Positions 17,435 through 26,042 are shown, counted from the stretch's first letter. The stretch: 64,000 bases of DNA from Bryobacterales bacterium (GCA_003157745.1 PMKM01000142.1:15953-79952); one strand, 5' to 3'. Program-made: numbers and translations. Notes: generated by a model not told the origin, from the sequence alone.

Positions 17435-17830
17435 CTATTTGCACATCGGTGGAAAATCGAATGCCGGGCTATCGGGGGTCGAGGCCCCAGTCGACGGGAC
17501 GGCCACGGGAGCCAGATTCCAAACCACGAGGGCGTTCTTAGAGTCCGGCGACAGCTTGAGAGTGACCTTGGCGCCCTTTCCTTCGTGGCTCAGGTAGGAC
17601 CAATCCCACACCTTGTGGGTGCCTTTGCAAAACACGGTGCGAGAGTCGATCACGAAAGGATACAGCTTGCCCTCTTTACTCTGCAACCGGATCAACTTCG
17701 CTTCCACGTCGTAGAGCGGAAGCGAGATCATGTTCTTGGGGCCGGACTGAGCCATGGCGAGCGATACGCCAAATAGAGAGAGCGTCAGAAGCCCGAGCGC
17801 CCTGGGAGCATGAGGCATCAAGAATCGCAT
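17435..17830 (-). CDS. Secreted hypothetical protein
   Basis: 131 aa with a clear signal peptide (LGLLTLSLFGVSLAMAQS). The mature part is about 100 residues, mostly beta-like (LPLYDVEAKLIRLQSKEGKLYPFVIDSRT), with two Cys (TVFCKGTHKVWDW and the C-terminal PPMCK) that could form a disulfide. I do not recognise a family. It is single, with intergenic gaps on both sides (17262-17434 and 17831-18003, nothing recognisable in either). Confidence 0.65.
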   Translation of the reverse strand: MRFLMPHAPRALGLLTLSLFGVSLAMAQSGPKNMISLPLYDVEAKLIRLQSKEGKLYPFVIDSRTVFCKGTHKVWDWSYLSHEGKGAKVTLKLSPDSKNALVVWNLAPVAVPSTGASTPDSPAFDFPPMCK

Positions 17831-18003
17831 TTCAGTATTTCCATCCTTGGATTAGATTGAGCCCCGAGTTTGCCCGGCGGGGAAAACGGCAAAATCCCCA
17901 CGGTCGGGAATACTTGGCTTCCCAGGTCTCGAAGTCGAGGCACTACCACACTCATCATACCGCCCATCCGGCTCTGGTAGTTTGCGGCCTGGAATTCTCC
18001 GTT

Positions 18004-19257
18004 CTAGCGAACGCCGGCCGGGTCGGTTCCCTCCACGCTGGTGACCAGGGCGCCATCGCGGCGCAGGTCGAAGCGACCATCGTCGCCAAGGCCGGTCACG
18101 CGGGTGGGGGTTTCCGAGGCAATCGTCATGTGCTGCCACTTCGTGGCGAGCGCCTGACGGTAGAGGGTGAAGTAACTCGCGGCGCTTTGCTCGTCGTCCC
18201 ACTCGACGGCATACGCGAGCACGACGCGCGAGAGCTTCTTGTTTTCGATCAACTCGAAGCGGCAACCGCGCCAATGGGGAGCGATGTCCCGCGCTTGCGG
18301 TTTGCCGGCGTATTGTTCGAGCAGAATGGCGTGCTCGAGCTCACCCAGCTCGCCGTGGACCAGCACCTTGTAGCCGCGGGGCAGGCCCGGATCGGGAAGC
18401 GCGGGCGCGGTGGGAACCACTTTGGCAAAGTACTTTTCGGGATGCAGGATCTGTTGCGTGGAGACGGGAGGGTCGGTGAAGACCTCGGCGAAGCCGCGCA
18501 GGTGGTCGCGTTCGAGGACGGCGGTCTGGAACGCCATCCCCTCGACGTAGGGAAACATGAGGGAGCGGCGGAGATAGAGGGGGGCGTTGTCGAAAACGGG
18601 AAACTCGCCCGCGCCGGAATCGGTGGAGCCGGCCATGCTGGCGGCCAGAGCCGGGTTGCCGAACAGGGTCTGGCCGCGGCGGCGCGCGGCGTATTCGTTC
18701 ATCAGCCAGGTGGCCTGGCCCTCCATGACGGAGAGGCGGGCGGAGGAGCCATCGTCGCTCTGGCGTCCGCGCTGGATGTAGCGAGCGAGGTGGAAATTCT
18801 GGTCGGCGAGGGCGTGGGCGAGTTCGTGCGCGAGGATGGTGTCGACGGATCCTCCGCTGGGCGAATCGGTGAGGAAGAGCTTGCGCGCGGTGTAGTCGTA
18901 GAAGGCGGCGGCCTGCTCGGTGAGCAGATCGACGGTGCTGGCGGCGAGGTCGTAGTTGGCGGGGACGAGGCCGAATTTCTTGAGCGTCAACTCCTCGCCG
19001 CGGATATCGTCCGGGGTGGAATCTTCCGTCAATCGCTTCTTTAGGAATGCGTTGACCTGAAACTTGTCGATGAACCTACACGGCACGGGATGGCGCAAGG
19101 GAAGGCCGGTAATCTGCGCAAGCTGGCGGGAGATTTCGGGGACCTGGCTGCAGCGGGCCTGGCCGGGGGCGGCGTGCGCCGGCAGCAGGCAAAGCACCGC
19201 GAACGCCGCGGCAGAGGCGCGGGCGATGCGATGGAAGGGCTGCGGCAGCGGCGTCAT
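18004..19257 (-). CDS. Secreted zincin-like putative metallopeptidase
   Basis: 417 aa with a signal peptide ending in LPAHAAPG. Carries HELAHALADQ (His144, Glu145, His148), an HExxH zinc motif, and EGQATWLMNEY about 25 residues later, whose Glu is a plausible third ligand; this arrangement is common in DUF6782/minor gluzincin-like acidobacterial proteins. The start of the mature protein has two Cys (RCSQVP, VPCRF). Enzymatic activity and substrate are unproven. The C-terminal half (HWRGCRFELIENKKLSRVVLAYAVEWDDEQSA) is family-unknown. Monocistronic, transcribed leftward. Confidence 0.65.
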   Translation of the reverse strand: MTPLPQPFHRIARASAAAFAVLCLLPAHAAPGQARCSQVPEISRQLAQITGLPLRHPVPCRFIDKFQVNAFLKKRLTEDSTPDDIRGEELTLKKFGLVPANYDLAASTVDLLTEQAAAFYDYTARKLFLTDSPSGGSVDTILAHELAHALADQNFHLARYIQRGRQSDDGSSARLSVMEGQATWLMNEYAARRRGQTLFGNPALAASMAGSTDSGAGEFPVFDNAPLYLRRSLMFPYVEGMAFQTAVLERDHLRGFAEVFTDPPVSTQQILHPEKYFAKVVPTAPALPDPGLPRGYKVLVHGELGELEHAILLEQYAGKPQARDIAPHWRGCRFELIENKKLSRVVLAYAVEWDDEQSAASYFTLYRQALATKWQHMTIASETPTRVTGLGDDGRFDLRRDGALVTSVEGTDPAGVR

Positions 19258-19429
19258 CCACCCAGCTTAGTACAGGCGCGGGTCGAAGAAAGCGGCGGAA
19301 GGCCGCGGCGATGAGCTTGGGCTCCCGGCAGGGGCCAACCTCACGTCAACGGAATCTTCCGCCGCGATCCCGACAAACCAAGCGGCGCGCTTGCACGACG
19401 GCGTGCGGGCCGAGGTCACGCGCATTGCA

Positions 19430-19771
19430 TTATCGGCGCCAGTGACCGCCGTAATAGCCGCGGCCGTAATAGTGCGGAGCCACACGGAAGCCGGCCCGAT
19501 AGGCAGGTCGAGACCAGTAACCGGCGTGGCCTCCCCAGCCGGCGATCCACACGTAATCGGGGCCCGGCATGGGCGGCTCGTAATAAGCCGGCCCGTAATA
19601 AGCCGGCGCCATGGGGACCGGCGCGGCATAGGCAACTACCGGAGCGCCGACGTAGGCGCGGTAGGGATATGCGTGGTGGTAACCGCCGAAGCTGGCGCCG
19701 ACGAAGACCCGCGGCCCGGCAAACGCGCTGGCAGCGGCCAGAAGCAGCACGGCAAGCAATCTCGTTTTCAT
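19430..19771 (-). CDS. Secreted Tyr/Pro/Gly-rich small protein
   Basis: 113 aa: signal peptide MKTRLLAVLLLAAASAFA, then a low-complexity mature part rich in Tyr, Pro, Ala and Gly. A GPDYVWIAGWGGHAGYW segment resembles the YXWxxG-type repeat seen in many small surface proteins of Acidobacteria and Proteobacteria. Ends in GRGYYGGHWRR. Likely envelope-associated; no enzymatic function suggested. The next 292 bases (19772-20063) hold no gene I can support. Confidence 0.65.
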   Translation of the reverse strand: MKTRLLAVLLLAAASAFAGPRVFVGASFGGYHHAYPYRAYVGAPVVAYAAPVPMAPAYYGPAYYEPPMPGPDYVWIAGWGGHAGYWSRPAYRAGFRVAPHYYGRGYYGGHWRR

Positions 19772-20063
19772 AACTCCTCCTTGTTATTCCGTTGTTCCGC
19801 CGCCCGCTGGGAGCGGCTTACGCATTGGAGGAATGCAAGCCGTGTGCCACGCGCAACTCACTGAAAAGGAACGAGCTGGCCGTTTGCGAGCTGGCCGCTG
19901 TGCACCGCCGCGGTGGTTCTCGGCCAATCAGCGGCGCCGTACCGGATTTTACACGTGTGTGTCGGCTGACACGCGGGGGAATGCGAGCAAAGGCCGATTA
20001 TTCAATCACTTAGCGTTCGGCCGGCAAGCTGCATTCTTAGGGCGCGTACGGAGGATCGGGAAA

Positions 20064-20594
20064 ATGTTTCAGACGGAAGAGCAAATCAGGAAGCTGGCGA
20101 CACTAACTGGTGTGATGCTCATGGTCGCGGCGGAGGCTTTCGCGCAGGACAAGCAGCAGCCGGCGCGGCGCATCGTGGTGAGCATCCCGGACCGCAAGCT
20201 GGCGGTGATGGAGGCGGGGCGGGTGCTGCGCGTGTTTCCGACCGCGGTGGGCGCACCGAAAAGTCCCAGCCCGGTGGGCGCTTACAAGATTGTCGTGCGC
20301 ATTCCCGATCCCACCTGGTACGGCAGGGGCCGCATCGTCGGGCCGGGCAAGGCCAACCCGCTGGGGACGCGGTGGCTCGGCTTGAGCGCCGCGGGATACG
20401 GCATTCACGGAACCAATAACCCCGCGTCGATTGGCCACAACGCGTCGCATGGCTGCATACGAATGCGCAACCACGACGTGGAACAGCTTTTCGATATGGT
20501 GTCGGTGGGCGATTCCGTCGATCTATATGAGGAAGCCACGCCGGAGACTGCCCAGATCTTCGCCGCGGTGAGTGCGGGTGCGGGCACGCTGTAA
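20064..20594 (+). CDS. L,D-transpeptidase (YkuD domain)
   Basis: 176 aa. Short N-terminal membrane/signal segment, then the YkuD fold (IVVSIPDRKLAVMEAGRVLRVFPTAVG) with the catalytic block GIHGTNNPASIGHNASHGCIRM, containing the nucleophile Cys and the two conserved His. Cross-links peptidoglycan (3-3 links) or attaches proteins to it in the periplasm. The ATG at 20064 is preferred over longer in-frame starts, because the upstream frame is Arg/Cys-rich and lacks a signal. Confidence 0.87.
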   Translation: MFQTEEQIRKLATLTGVMLMVAAEAFAQDKQQPARRIVVSIPDRKLAVMEAGRVLRVFPTAVGAPKSPSPVGAYKIVVRIPDPTWYGRGRIVGPGKANPLGTRWLGLSAAGYGIHGTNNPASIGHNASHGCIRMRNHDVEQLFDMVSVGDSVDLYEEATPETAQIFAAVSAGAGTL

Positions 20595-20624
20595 GACTTG
20601 TGGGGAGCGGGCAAGAAGGCAACT

Positions 20625-20753
20625 ATGGAAAGCGTCTTCGGATGTATCGTGATGGCGGCGGTGACGTTGCCGCTATCGTTCTTCGTAGCGCGTGGATGCC
20701 TGCGCGGCATCATCCGCGCACTCGACGGGAGCCGTAATCGCGATGTGCTATGA
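20625..20753 (+). CDS. Small membrane peptide, coupled to the next gene
   Basis: 42 codons: ATG at 20625, a GAAGG ribosome site 6-7 bases upstream, one hydrophobic helix (CIVMAAVTLPLSFFVARGC), then a basic tail ending RNRDVL. The TGA overlaps the ATG of the following gene (ATGA at 20750-20753), the same coupling used throughout this genome, which supports it being translated. Starts 30 bases after the L,D-transpeptidase, so probably cotranscribed. No recognised family. Confidence 0.5.
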   Translation: MESVFGCIVMAAVTLPLSFFVARGCLRGIIRALDGSRNRDVL

Positions 20754-21949
20754 TCGCAGCCGTGAATGGGTGGCGCGCGGCGTGGGCCGCGCTGTTGGTG
20801 TGGGCCGCGCTGCCGGCCAGTGCGGCGGAGAACCTGGACGGCGCGGTGCGCGAGCTGGCGGCGAAGACGGCGCTGGCGGCGGGCGCGGGCACGCCGGTCG
20901 CGGTGGCCTGCCGCAATCTGTCGTCGCTCGATTCGGCGGATGTGGCGCGCCTGCGGGCGGCGTTTGAACGATTGCTGCGGCAGGCCGGCGGCCGCGCGGG
21001 GCAAGGCGCGGCGGCGATGGATGTGTCGCTGACGCTTTCCGAGAACGCAACCGATTACCTGCTGGTGGAAGAAGCGCGCAAGGGCGACGAGCGCATGGTG
21101 TGGATCGCCGCATGGAAGCGCACGGCGGCGGGACAGCCGGCAGTGGCGGGGGTGGGTCTCGAGAAAAAGCCGATCTGGGAGCAGGAGGAGCAGATTCTCG
21201 ACTTGGCGATTGCGGGCGACGCCATGCTGGTGCTGGCGCCCTCGCGGGTCGCGCTGCTGGTGCGGAATGCGGATCGCTGGGAACCGCGGCAGACTGTGCG
21301 GTTGACGCCACCGGTCGCGTGGCCGCGCGACTTGCGCGGACGCCTGCGGGTGAGCGCGCCGCGCTTCGAGGCGTATCTTCCGGGCATGTCCTGCCAGGGT
21401 ACGATGGAGCCCGAATTGAGCCTGGATTGCAGGCCGGGGGATCGGCCGTGGACGATCGCTTCCGGCAGCCGAACCGCGCTCAGCGCCGATTTCGCGGCCG
21501 GCCGCAACTACTTCGATGGACGCGTGACGCTGCCGACGGGCGCGACGCACTCGGCGCCTCCGTTCTACTCCGCGGCCGCGGTCGAAGATCGAGGGTCCAC
21601 GCACTGGGTGCTGGCGCTGGCGGACGGCCACGCGGAACTCTTCGATAGCAACTTCAATGCGCTGGCGCCGCTGCCAGCGTGGGGCAGCGACCTGGCCGGC
21701 ATCGACGCTCGATGCGGCGCCACAAGCCAGGTACTCGCCACGCGCGCCACCGACACGAGCGAGACGGACGCGATTCAATCCTGGGCGGTGGTGGACCGCG
21801 TGGCGGCTCCAGTCACTGCGCCGATCCTGTTCCCAGGCCCGGTCACGGCGCTTTGGACCGCCAGCCCGGATTCGGCCGTTGCCGTAGTCCGCAACCTGGC
21901 CAGCGGCAGGTACGAAGCTTATCTGGTGACGCTGGCTTGCGGAATGTAG
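20750..21949 (+). CDS. Secreted hypothetical protein (about 400 aa)
   Basis: 399 aa: signal peptide AAWAALLVWAALPASAAE, then a region that forms and sums small beta units (DVSLTLSENATDYLLVEEARKGDERMVWIAAWKR). It has a pair of Cys in LPGMSCQGTMEPELSLDCRPGDRPW, and a C-terminal part reminiscent of WD/beta-propeller blades (STHWVLALADGHAELFDSNFNAL). I do not recognise a named family. Translation is coupled to the small peptide upstream. The product probably acts in the periplasm, perhaps as a propeller-type sensor or scaffold (inference). Confidence 0.65.
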   Translation: MIAAVNGWRAAWAALLVWAALPASAAENLDGAVRELAAKTALAAGAGTPVAVACRNLSSLDSADVARLRAAFERLLRQAGGRAGQGAAAMDVSLTLSENATDYLLVEEARKGDERMVWIAAWKRTAAGQPAVAGVGLEKKPIWEQEEQILDLAIAGDAMLVLAPSRVALLVRNADRWEPRQTVRLTPPVAWPRDLRGRLRVSAPRFEAYLPGMSCQGTMEPELSLDCRPGDRPWTIASGSRTALSADFAAGRNYFDGRVTLPTGATHSAPPFYSAAAVEDRGSTHWVLALADGHAELFDSNFNALAPLPAWGSDLAGIDARCGATSQVLATRATDTSETDAIQSWAVVDRVAAPVTAPILFPGPVTALWTASPDSAVAVVRNLASGRYEAYLVTLACGM

Positions 21950-22155
21950 AGTCGAAAGTCGCGCCCGCAACTCAAACGGGGCGGCGGACGGCGTTCCCGT
22001 CGGAGTACACGGACATCGCTTCGGCGTGTCATCCGGGCAAGGATAGCTCGTTTAGCCTGGATTGGGAAGTCGCCGTCGCCGGAGTTATATTCCCACTGCG
22101 GAGCGCCATGCAAAAACAGGCCCAGTATCAGCCCCATTACGAAGGAAGCCCTCAT
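21919..22155 (-). CDS. Possible small secreted peptide
   Basis: 78 codons from the ATG at 22155. The first 20 residues (RASFVMGLILGLFLHGAPQW) look like a real signal or membrane segment; the rest is Arg-rich and could be out-of-frame sequence. It overlaps the 3' end of the preceding gene tail to tail and sits beside a deleted transposase, so it may be a truncated gene. Nothing else was identified in 21950-22320. Confidence 0.25.
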   Translation of the reverse strand: MRASFVMGLILGLFLHGAPQWEYNSGDGDFPIQAKRAILARMTRRSDVRVLRRERRPPPRLSCGRDFRLYIPQASVTR

Positions 22156-22323
22156 CCGCAAGGATGCAGATTGGGGCGTTGTGCGGTAGGTGGTGGCGGC
22201 GGCGGTGTTGCGCGAAGGACGTTACCCTACAGCGGCCGCGAGCCCGAGTATCAGTCTGTCCTGGGCTGTTTTCGAACCTGCAATTGCGATCTCCTTCTGG
22301 CGCTACCGTGCCGCGAGGGATGA

Positions 22324-22808
22324 ACGCGAGAGAGAGAGAAGCTGAAGCTTCTGTGCGACGAGCCGGGCCGGGCGGCGCGCTGGAACGTGGCCCTGGCCGA
22401 AGAGTGGATCGGGCAACGGGAGTCCAAACAGAAATCCGGTTTGGCGTTTTACATCGACGGGCACGTGCGGGTCTATCACGGCGACGCCACCAAGTTGCCG
22501 CGGAGCGAAAGTATTTTCTCGACATCATCAAAATGATCGCGTATCGGGCCGAAACCAGTATGACCGCCACCGTTCGCGAGCACCTGAAACGCAGCGACGA
22601 CGCCCGCGCTCTACTGCGTCAGATCTACGCCACCGAGATCGACCTGATGCCCGATCGCGAAACCAAGACCTTGACCGTCCATATGCACCATCTCACACAA
22701 GCCGCCCACGATACCGCCGTCCGCCACCTGTGCGACCAACTCACCGCCACCGAAACGACCTTCCCCGGCACCGATCTCCGCCTGGTCTACAAACTCGGCT
22801 CACTCTAA
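22324..22808 (+). pseudogene. Transposase remnant with large internal deletion
   Basis: Two parts of one DDE-type transposase family are joined near 22500. The first part, in one frame, ends LAFYIDGHVRVYHGDATKLPR, which in full-length relatives begins the catalytic domain. The second part, in another frame, is KYFLDIIKMIAYRAETSM through LTATETTFPGTDLRLVYKLGSL, the family's C-terminus. Roughly 250-300 residues between them are missing, judged from memory of the family. No terminal inverted repeats were found. It cannot be active. Confidence 0.75.
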
Positions 22809-22908
22809 ATTCCACGAGATCAGGAGTTCGGAGAGTCGACACGGCACGCACGATTGCGCGCGCTACGGGCTCAACCGGGGTTTGAAGCCGGTATTTCATG
22901 ACATGCAC

Positions 22909-24006
22909 TCAACACTGCCGTGCCCCGCGCCGCCGTGCCCAAACTGCGAAGCCAAACAGCGCCAGGCAACCGATCACCGCGAGCCACAGGCTCGGCGGCA
23001 CGGGCGTGGCAGCGGGCGTGTCCGCCACGGCGTAGGCGACGGCGAAGGCGTTATACGAGGTCGTCATCCCGGCGAGCGGCCCGTCGATGACCGTCGTGTT
23101 CGGGGGAGCCGCACTGTCGGTGGAATGGACGATGCGGACGTTTTGCACCGTCCCGTTCCCGGTCTGGATCACGGGGTATGGTCCGACGAAGGTACTGGCT
23201 TCGATGTCGTCGTACCGGGCCGTGCCGTCCGTGCTGATCGAAACGGAAATCCCATTTGCGAGGGTCTGCGCCACAGTGGTGGTAAAAATCTCGGACCCTG
23301 CGGGCGCGATCGCCAGGGCATTGAGGAAAGCCGGCGTAATGATAGCGCCGCCGCCGGGCATGCTGGCCAAGTACACGGTGGCCTGGTAGACCGAGTCCCC
23401 GCCGTGGCCGGCGTTGATCAGCTTGGCGATCAGGTAGCCGGGCGCCTCGTTGCTGATGACGAAAGTGCCCTGGTTCTGGTTGACCTTGATCTTCGAATTG
23501 AACGCGATGCCGAACACGTTGTACGTGTTGCCGCCCGCGCTGAACGACGTGAGTGTGCCGCCGGCGGTCGAAGAGTGCACGAAACCGGCGGCCCCGACAC
23601 CCGAGACGGTGGAGATCAGGGTGCTAGTCCCCGGCGTGCCTTGATACGTCGCCCCAAGGATGTTCACCACCTGGACCGTGCCGTCCGTGCTGATAGCCAG
23701 ACCTTGGCTCCCGGAGTTGAAGCTCTTCAGTAGCGTTGTGAAGATCGCGCTCGATGCCGGAAGGCTTTGCAACGCGTTTATAAAAGCAGGGGTGATAATT
23801 CCCGCAACAGTCGGATTGGTGTCTATCCGAAGTTCGACCATGACATCGTAGAGGCTGTAATTCCCATACCCGGCGGCCACCAGTTGTGTGATGAAGCCGT
23901 TGGCCCCCTCGTTGCTCAGCACAAACGTCTGGTAGGTAGCGGCCTGGGCCGGCAGCGCGGCCAGGACGAGTGCGATTGCGATCAAGTAATAACTGCGAAG
24001 TTTCAT
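22909..24006 (-). CDS. Secreted two-module protein with exosortase-type C-terminal signal (paralog 1)
   Basis: 365 aa. Signal peptide (MKLRSYYLIAIALVLAALPAQA), then two related modules of about 130-150 residues, each starting TFVLSNEGANG / TFVISNEAPGY and containing IITPAF-NAL and ISTDGT blocks. The C-terminus has TPVPPSLWLAVIGCLALFG, a membrane helix and WARRRGARQC: Pro motif, helix, Arg cluster, as in PEP-CTERM proteins but with a VPPSLW core. The ATG at 24006 is chosen for the signal peptide; the open frame continues 150 codons upstream without coding character. Likely anchored or released by the exosortase at 16449-17261 (inference). Confidence 0.8.
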   Translation of the reverse strand: MKLRSYYLIAIALVLAALPAQAATYQTFVLSNEGANGFITQLVAAGYGNYSLYDVMVELRIDTNPTVAGIITPAFINALQSLPASSAIFTTLLKSFNSGSQGLAISTDGTVQVVNILGATYQGTPGTSTLISTVSGVGAAGFVHSSTAGGTLTSFSAGGNTYNVFGIAFNSKIKVNQNQGTFVISNEAPGYLIAKLINAGHGGDSVYQATVYLASMPGGGAIITPAFLNALAIAPAGSEIFTTTVAQTLANGISVSISTDGTARYDDIEASTFVGPYPVIQTGNGTVQNVRIVHSTDSAAPPNTTVIDGPLAGMTTSYNAFAVAYAVADTPAATPVPPSLWLAVIGCLALFGFAVWARRRGARQC

Positions 24007-24033
24007 GAGTCTCCCTCCGAAAACCGTACAGGT

Positions 24034-24084
24034 CCGCCGTAGCGCACGCACTCGTCGGTGCCGCGTCGGCACTCGTGCCGACGC
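24034..24084 (-). repeat. Double-hairpin repeat, inverted copy
   Basis: Minus-strand copy of the element at 24108-24154. It has GCGCACGCACTCGT (reverse complement of part of that copy) and a perfect 10-bp stem GCGTCGGCAC/GTGCCGACGC (24063-24072 and 24075-24084, loop TC). The two copies face each other across about 23 bases, between the start of paralog 1 and the end of paralog 2. Confidence 0.5.
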
Positions 24085-24107
24085 CCGGCCTCCCACCAGC
24101 GAAGAGG

Positions 24108-24154
24108 TGTCGAGAAGAGTCTCGACACGGCACGCACGAGTGCGTGCGCCACGG
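24108..24154 (+). repeat. Double-hairpin repeat, intact copy
   Basis: First stem TGTCGAGA/TCTCGACA (24108-24115 and 24120-24127, loop AGAG), 2-base spacer, second stem GCACGCAC/GTGCGTGC (24130-24137 and 24140-24147, loop GA), then GCCACGG. Same plan as 47473-47519, where the first stem is identical and the second stem is completely different but still perfectly paired. A decayed copy (TCGACACGGCACGCACGATT) lies at about 22835-22867. Confidence 0.65.
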
Positions 24155-24191
24155 CGACCGGCGAGGTGTGAGGCGGGCTCCATGACGGGTT

Positions 24192-25257
24192 CTAACACTG
24201 CCGCGCCGATCGCCGCCGCGACCATAATGCGTAACCGAATAGGGCCAGGCATCCGATGATGGCGAGCCACAGCGCCGGTGGCACGGGCGTGCCCGGCGTG
24301 TTCACCGGCGCGCTCCCCCCCATCCAACCGATGGCGAAGACGTTGTAGGTGGTCCCGCCCGAGGTGAACGACGTGAGGTAGCTCCCGGTGCTCGACGAGT
24401 GGGTGAAGAGGCCGCGGCCCACTCCCGAGATCTCGGCGCTCAAAGTGGGGCCCCGTCATCGTAGTAGGACCTGCCGGAAATGTTCACCACCTGCACGGTG
24501 CCATCCGTGCCGATGGCCAGACCTTGGCTCCCGAGGCTGAAGCTCTTCAGTGGTGTCGTGAAAATCGCGCTCGACGCCGGCAGGTACTGCAGCGCCCCTC
24601 CTAGAAACGCGTCGGTGAGAATGCCCGCAACGCTCGGGTTGGTGTCCCCCTGAATCATGACCAGCGTCTGGTGAGGTTGAGATTCCCATATCCGCCGGCC
24701 ACCAGTTGCGTGATGAGGCCGTTGCTCCCTTCGTTGCTCAGCACGAACGTCTGCTCGCCGCTGAAGGCGATACCGAACACGTTGTACGTGTTGCCGCCCG
24801 CGCTGAACGACGTGATCGTGCCGCCCGAAAGGAACTTGGCGTGTCCGACGCCTGAGATGTTTGAGACCAGCGTGGTGACGCCCGACTTGCCTTGATAGCT
24901 CGCGCCAACGATGCTCACCACCTGCACCGTGCCGTCCGTGCTAATGGCGAGAGCCTGCGTGCCGAGGTTGACACTCTTCAGTTGCGTGGCAAAAATCGCG
25001 CTCGACAGAGGGGCGTTCTGCAGCGCCAGGATGACAGCAGGCGTGATAATGCCCCCAACGCTAGGATCGGTTTCAGTCTCGACTTGGACAAGAGCGCCAT
25101 ATAATTCCAGGTTCCCGTAGCCGGCGGCGACGAGTTGCGAGACCAGCCCATTCGCCCCCTCGTTGCTCAGCACGAACGTCTGGTAGGTAGCGGCCTGGGC
25201 CGGCAGCGCGGCCAGGACGAGTGCGATTGCGATCAGATAGTAACTGCGGAGTTTCAC
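24192..25257 (-). pseudogene. Secreted two-module protein with exosortase-type signal, two frameshifts (paralog 2)
   Basis: Same plan as paralog 1 but split over three frames: signal peptide and module 1 plus the start of module 2 (25257 down to about 24657), most of module 2 (24658-24440), and the last part with GTPVPPALWLAIIGCLALFG and WSRRRSARQC (24443-24192). Both breaks move the frame the same way, as expected from one lost base each; the second lies in GGGGCCCC, a homopolymer site prone to sequencing error. GTG start at 25257, with the same KLRSYYLIAIALVLAALPAQA signal as paralog 1. Either a decaying gene or two base-calling errors in an intact one. Confidence 0.7.
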
Positions 25258-25277
25258 GATTGTTCCTCCCAAGAACG

Positions 25278-25427
25278 GTTGGCAGGCGGAAGCGCCTGCC
25301 CCACTTGGCTGCGGTCCTCCGGCAGCAGAGTGGACGGCAAAGTGGGACAGACGCTTCCGTCTGTCAACCGGCCCGGCCGCTCGGCGGCGACAGGCCACAT
25401 AAACCGATGGCCTGTCCTACTTTGCAT
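25278..25427. repeat. Cluster of three GTGGG-flanked hairpins
   Basis: Three related elements fill the gap between paralogs 2 and 3: stems GGCAGGCG/CGCCTGCC (25281-25288, 25293-25300; loop GAAG, followed by CCACTT), GACAGACG/CGTCTGTC (25346-25353, 25358-25365; loop CTTC, preceded by CAAAGTGG), and GACAGGCCA/TGGCCTGTC (25389-25397, 25408-25416; followed by CTACTTTGC). Read in the same sense, each is (C)AAAGTRGG-stem-loop-stem; elements 1 and 3 are inverted relative to 2. Stem bases differ while pairing is kept. Confidence 0.6.
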
Positions 25428-26042
25428 AGCGCCGCCGCTTCCATAGCGCATAGCCAAGCACGGCCAGGCATCCGGCCACCGCCAGCCACAGGCTCGGCGG
25501 CACGGGCGTGGCCGCCGTGTCCGGCAGTGCCAAGGCGATACTGAACACCTTGTAAGTGGTGGTCACGATAGTAACCGTCTCGACCCATTGGGTCAGGGGA
25601 GTCCCGTAGTCGTACACCATGCGCACGTTTTGGACCGCCGCAGTCCCGGTGTCGACCGTAGTAGTGCCGCTTTGGCCGTTATAGGGACTGCCGCTGATGC
25701 TTACGACGTGGACCGTTCCGTTGTCGCTGATCGCGATTCCGGTGGCTGCACTGTACTGCGACAGCGTGGCCGTGAATATCGTGGCCGACGGGGGTGCGTC
25801 CGCGAGGAAGCTCAGGAACGCCGGTGGAATGCCGGCATTCCCCCCTGGCATGCTGGCGAGGAACACCAAGGCTTGGTACGGCGAGTCCCCGCCGCGATCA
25901 ACTTGGTGATGAGGTAGCCCGGCGCCTCGTTGCTGATGACGACGGTGTCCGAGGTGGTGTTGATGTCGATAGCTCGTGCCGGCGACGCGGCCAACAGGAA
26001 AACCAACGCTAAGAAGAACGCAATGCGAGTATGAAGTCCCAT
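25417..26042 (-). pseudogene. Secreted one-module protein with exosortase-type signal, frameshifted (paralog 3)
   Basis: Starts at 26042 with signal peptide IAFFLALVFLLAASPARA and VVISNEAPGYLITKLIAAG, then the frame breaks near 25895. The continuation GDSPYQALVFLASMPGGN to TPVPPSLWLAVAGCLAVLGYALWKRRRYAK lies in another frame. Compared with paralog 1 (LINAGHGGDSVYQATVYLASMPGG), about 10 bases are missing at the break. It has one module instead of two and the same VPPSLW signal. Ten lost bases are harder to explain as a base-calling error than the single-base breaks in paralog 2, so this copy is more likely a true pseudogene. Confidence 0.7.

Noticed and set aside
24430-24665. Programmed ribosomal frameshifting in paralog 2
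   Set aside because: No slippery heptamer with a downstream structure at both sites; two same-direction single-base breaks, one in a homopolymer, fit mutation or sequencing error better.
24034-25427. CRISPR-like array among the hairpin repeats
   Set aside because: Repeat units differ in sequence and orientation, spacing is irregular, and no cas genes are present.
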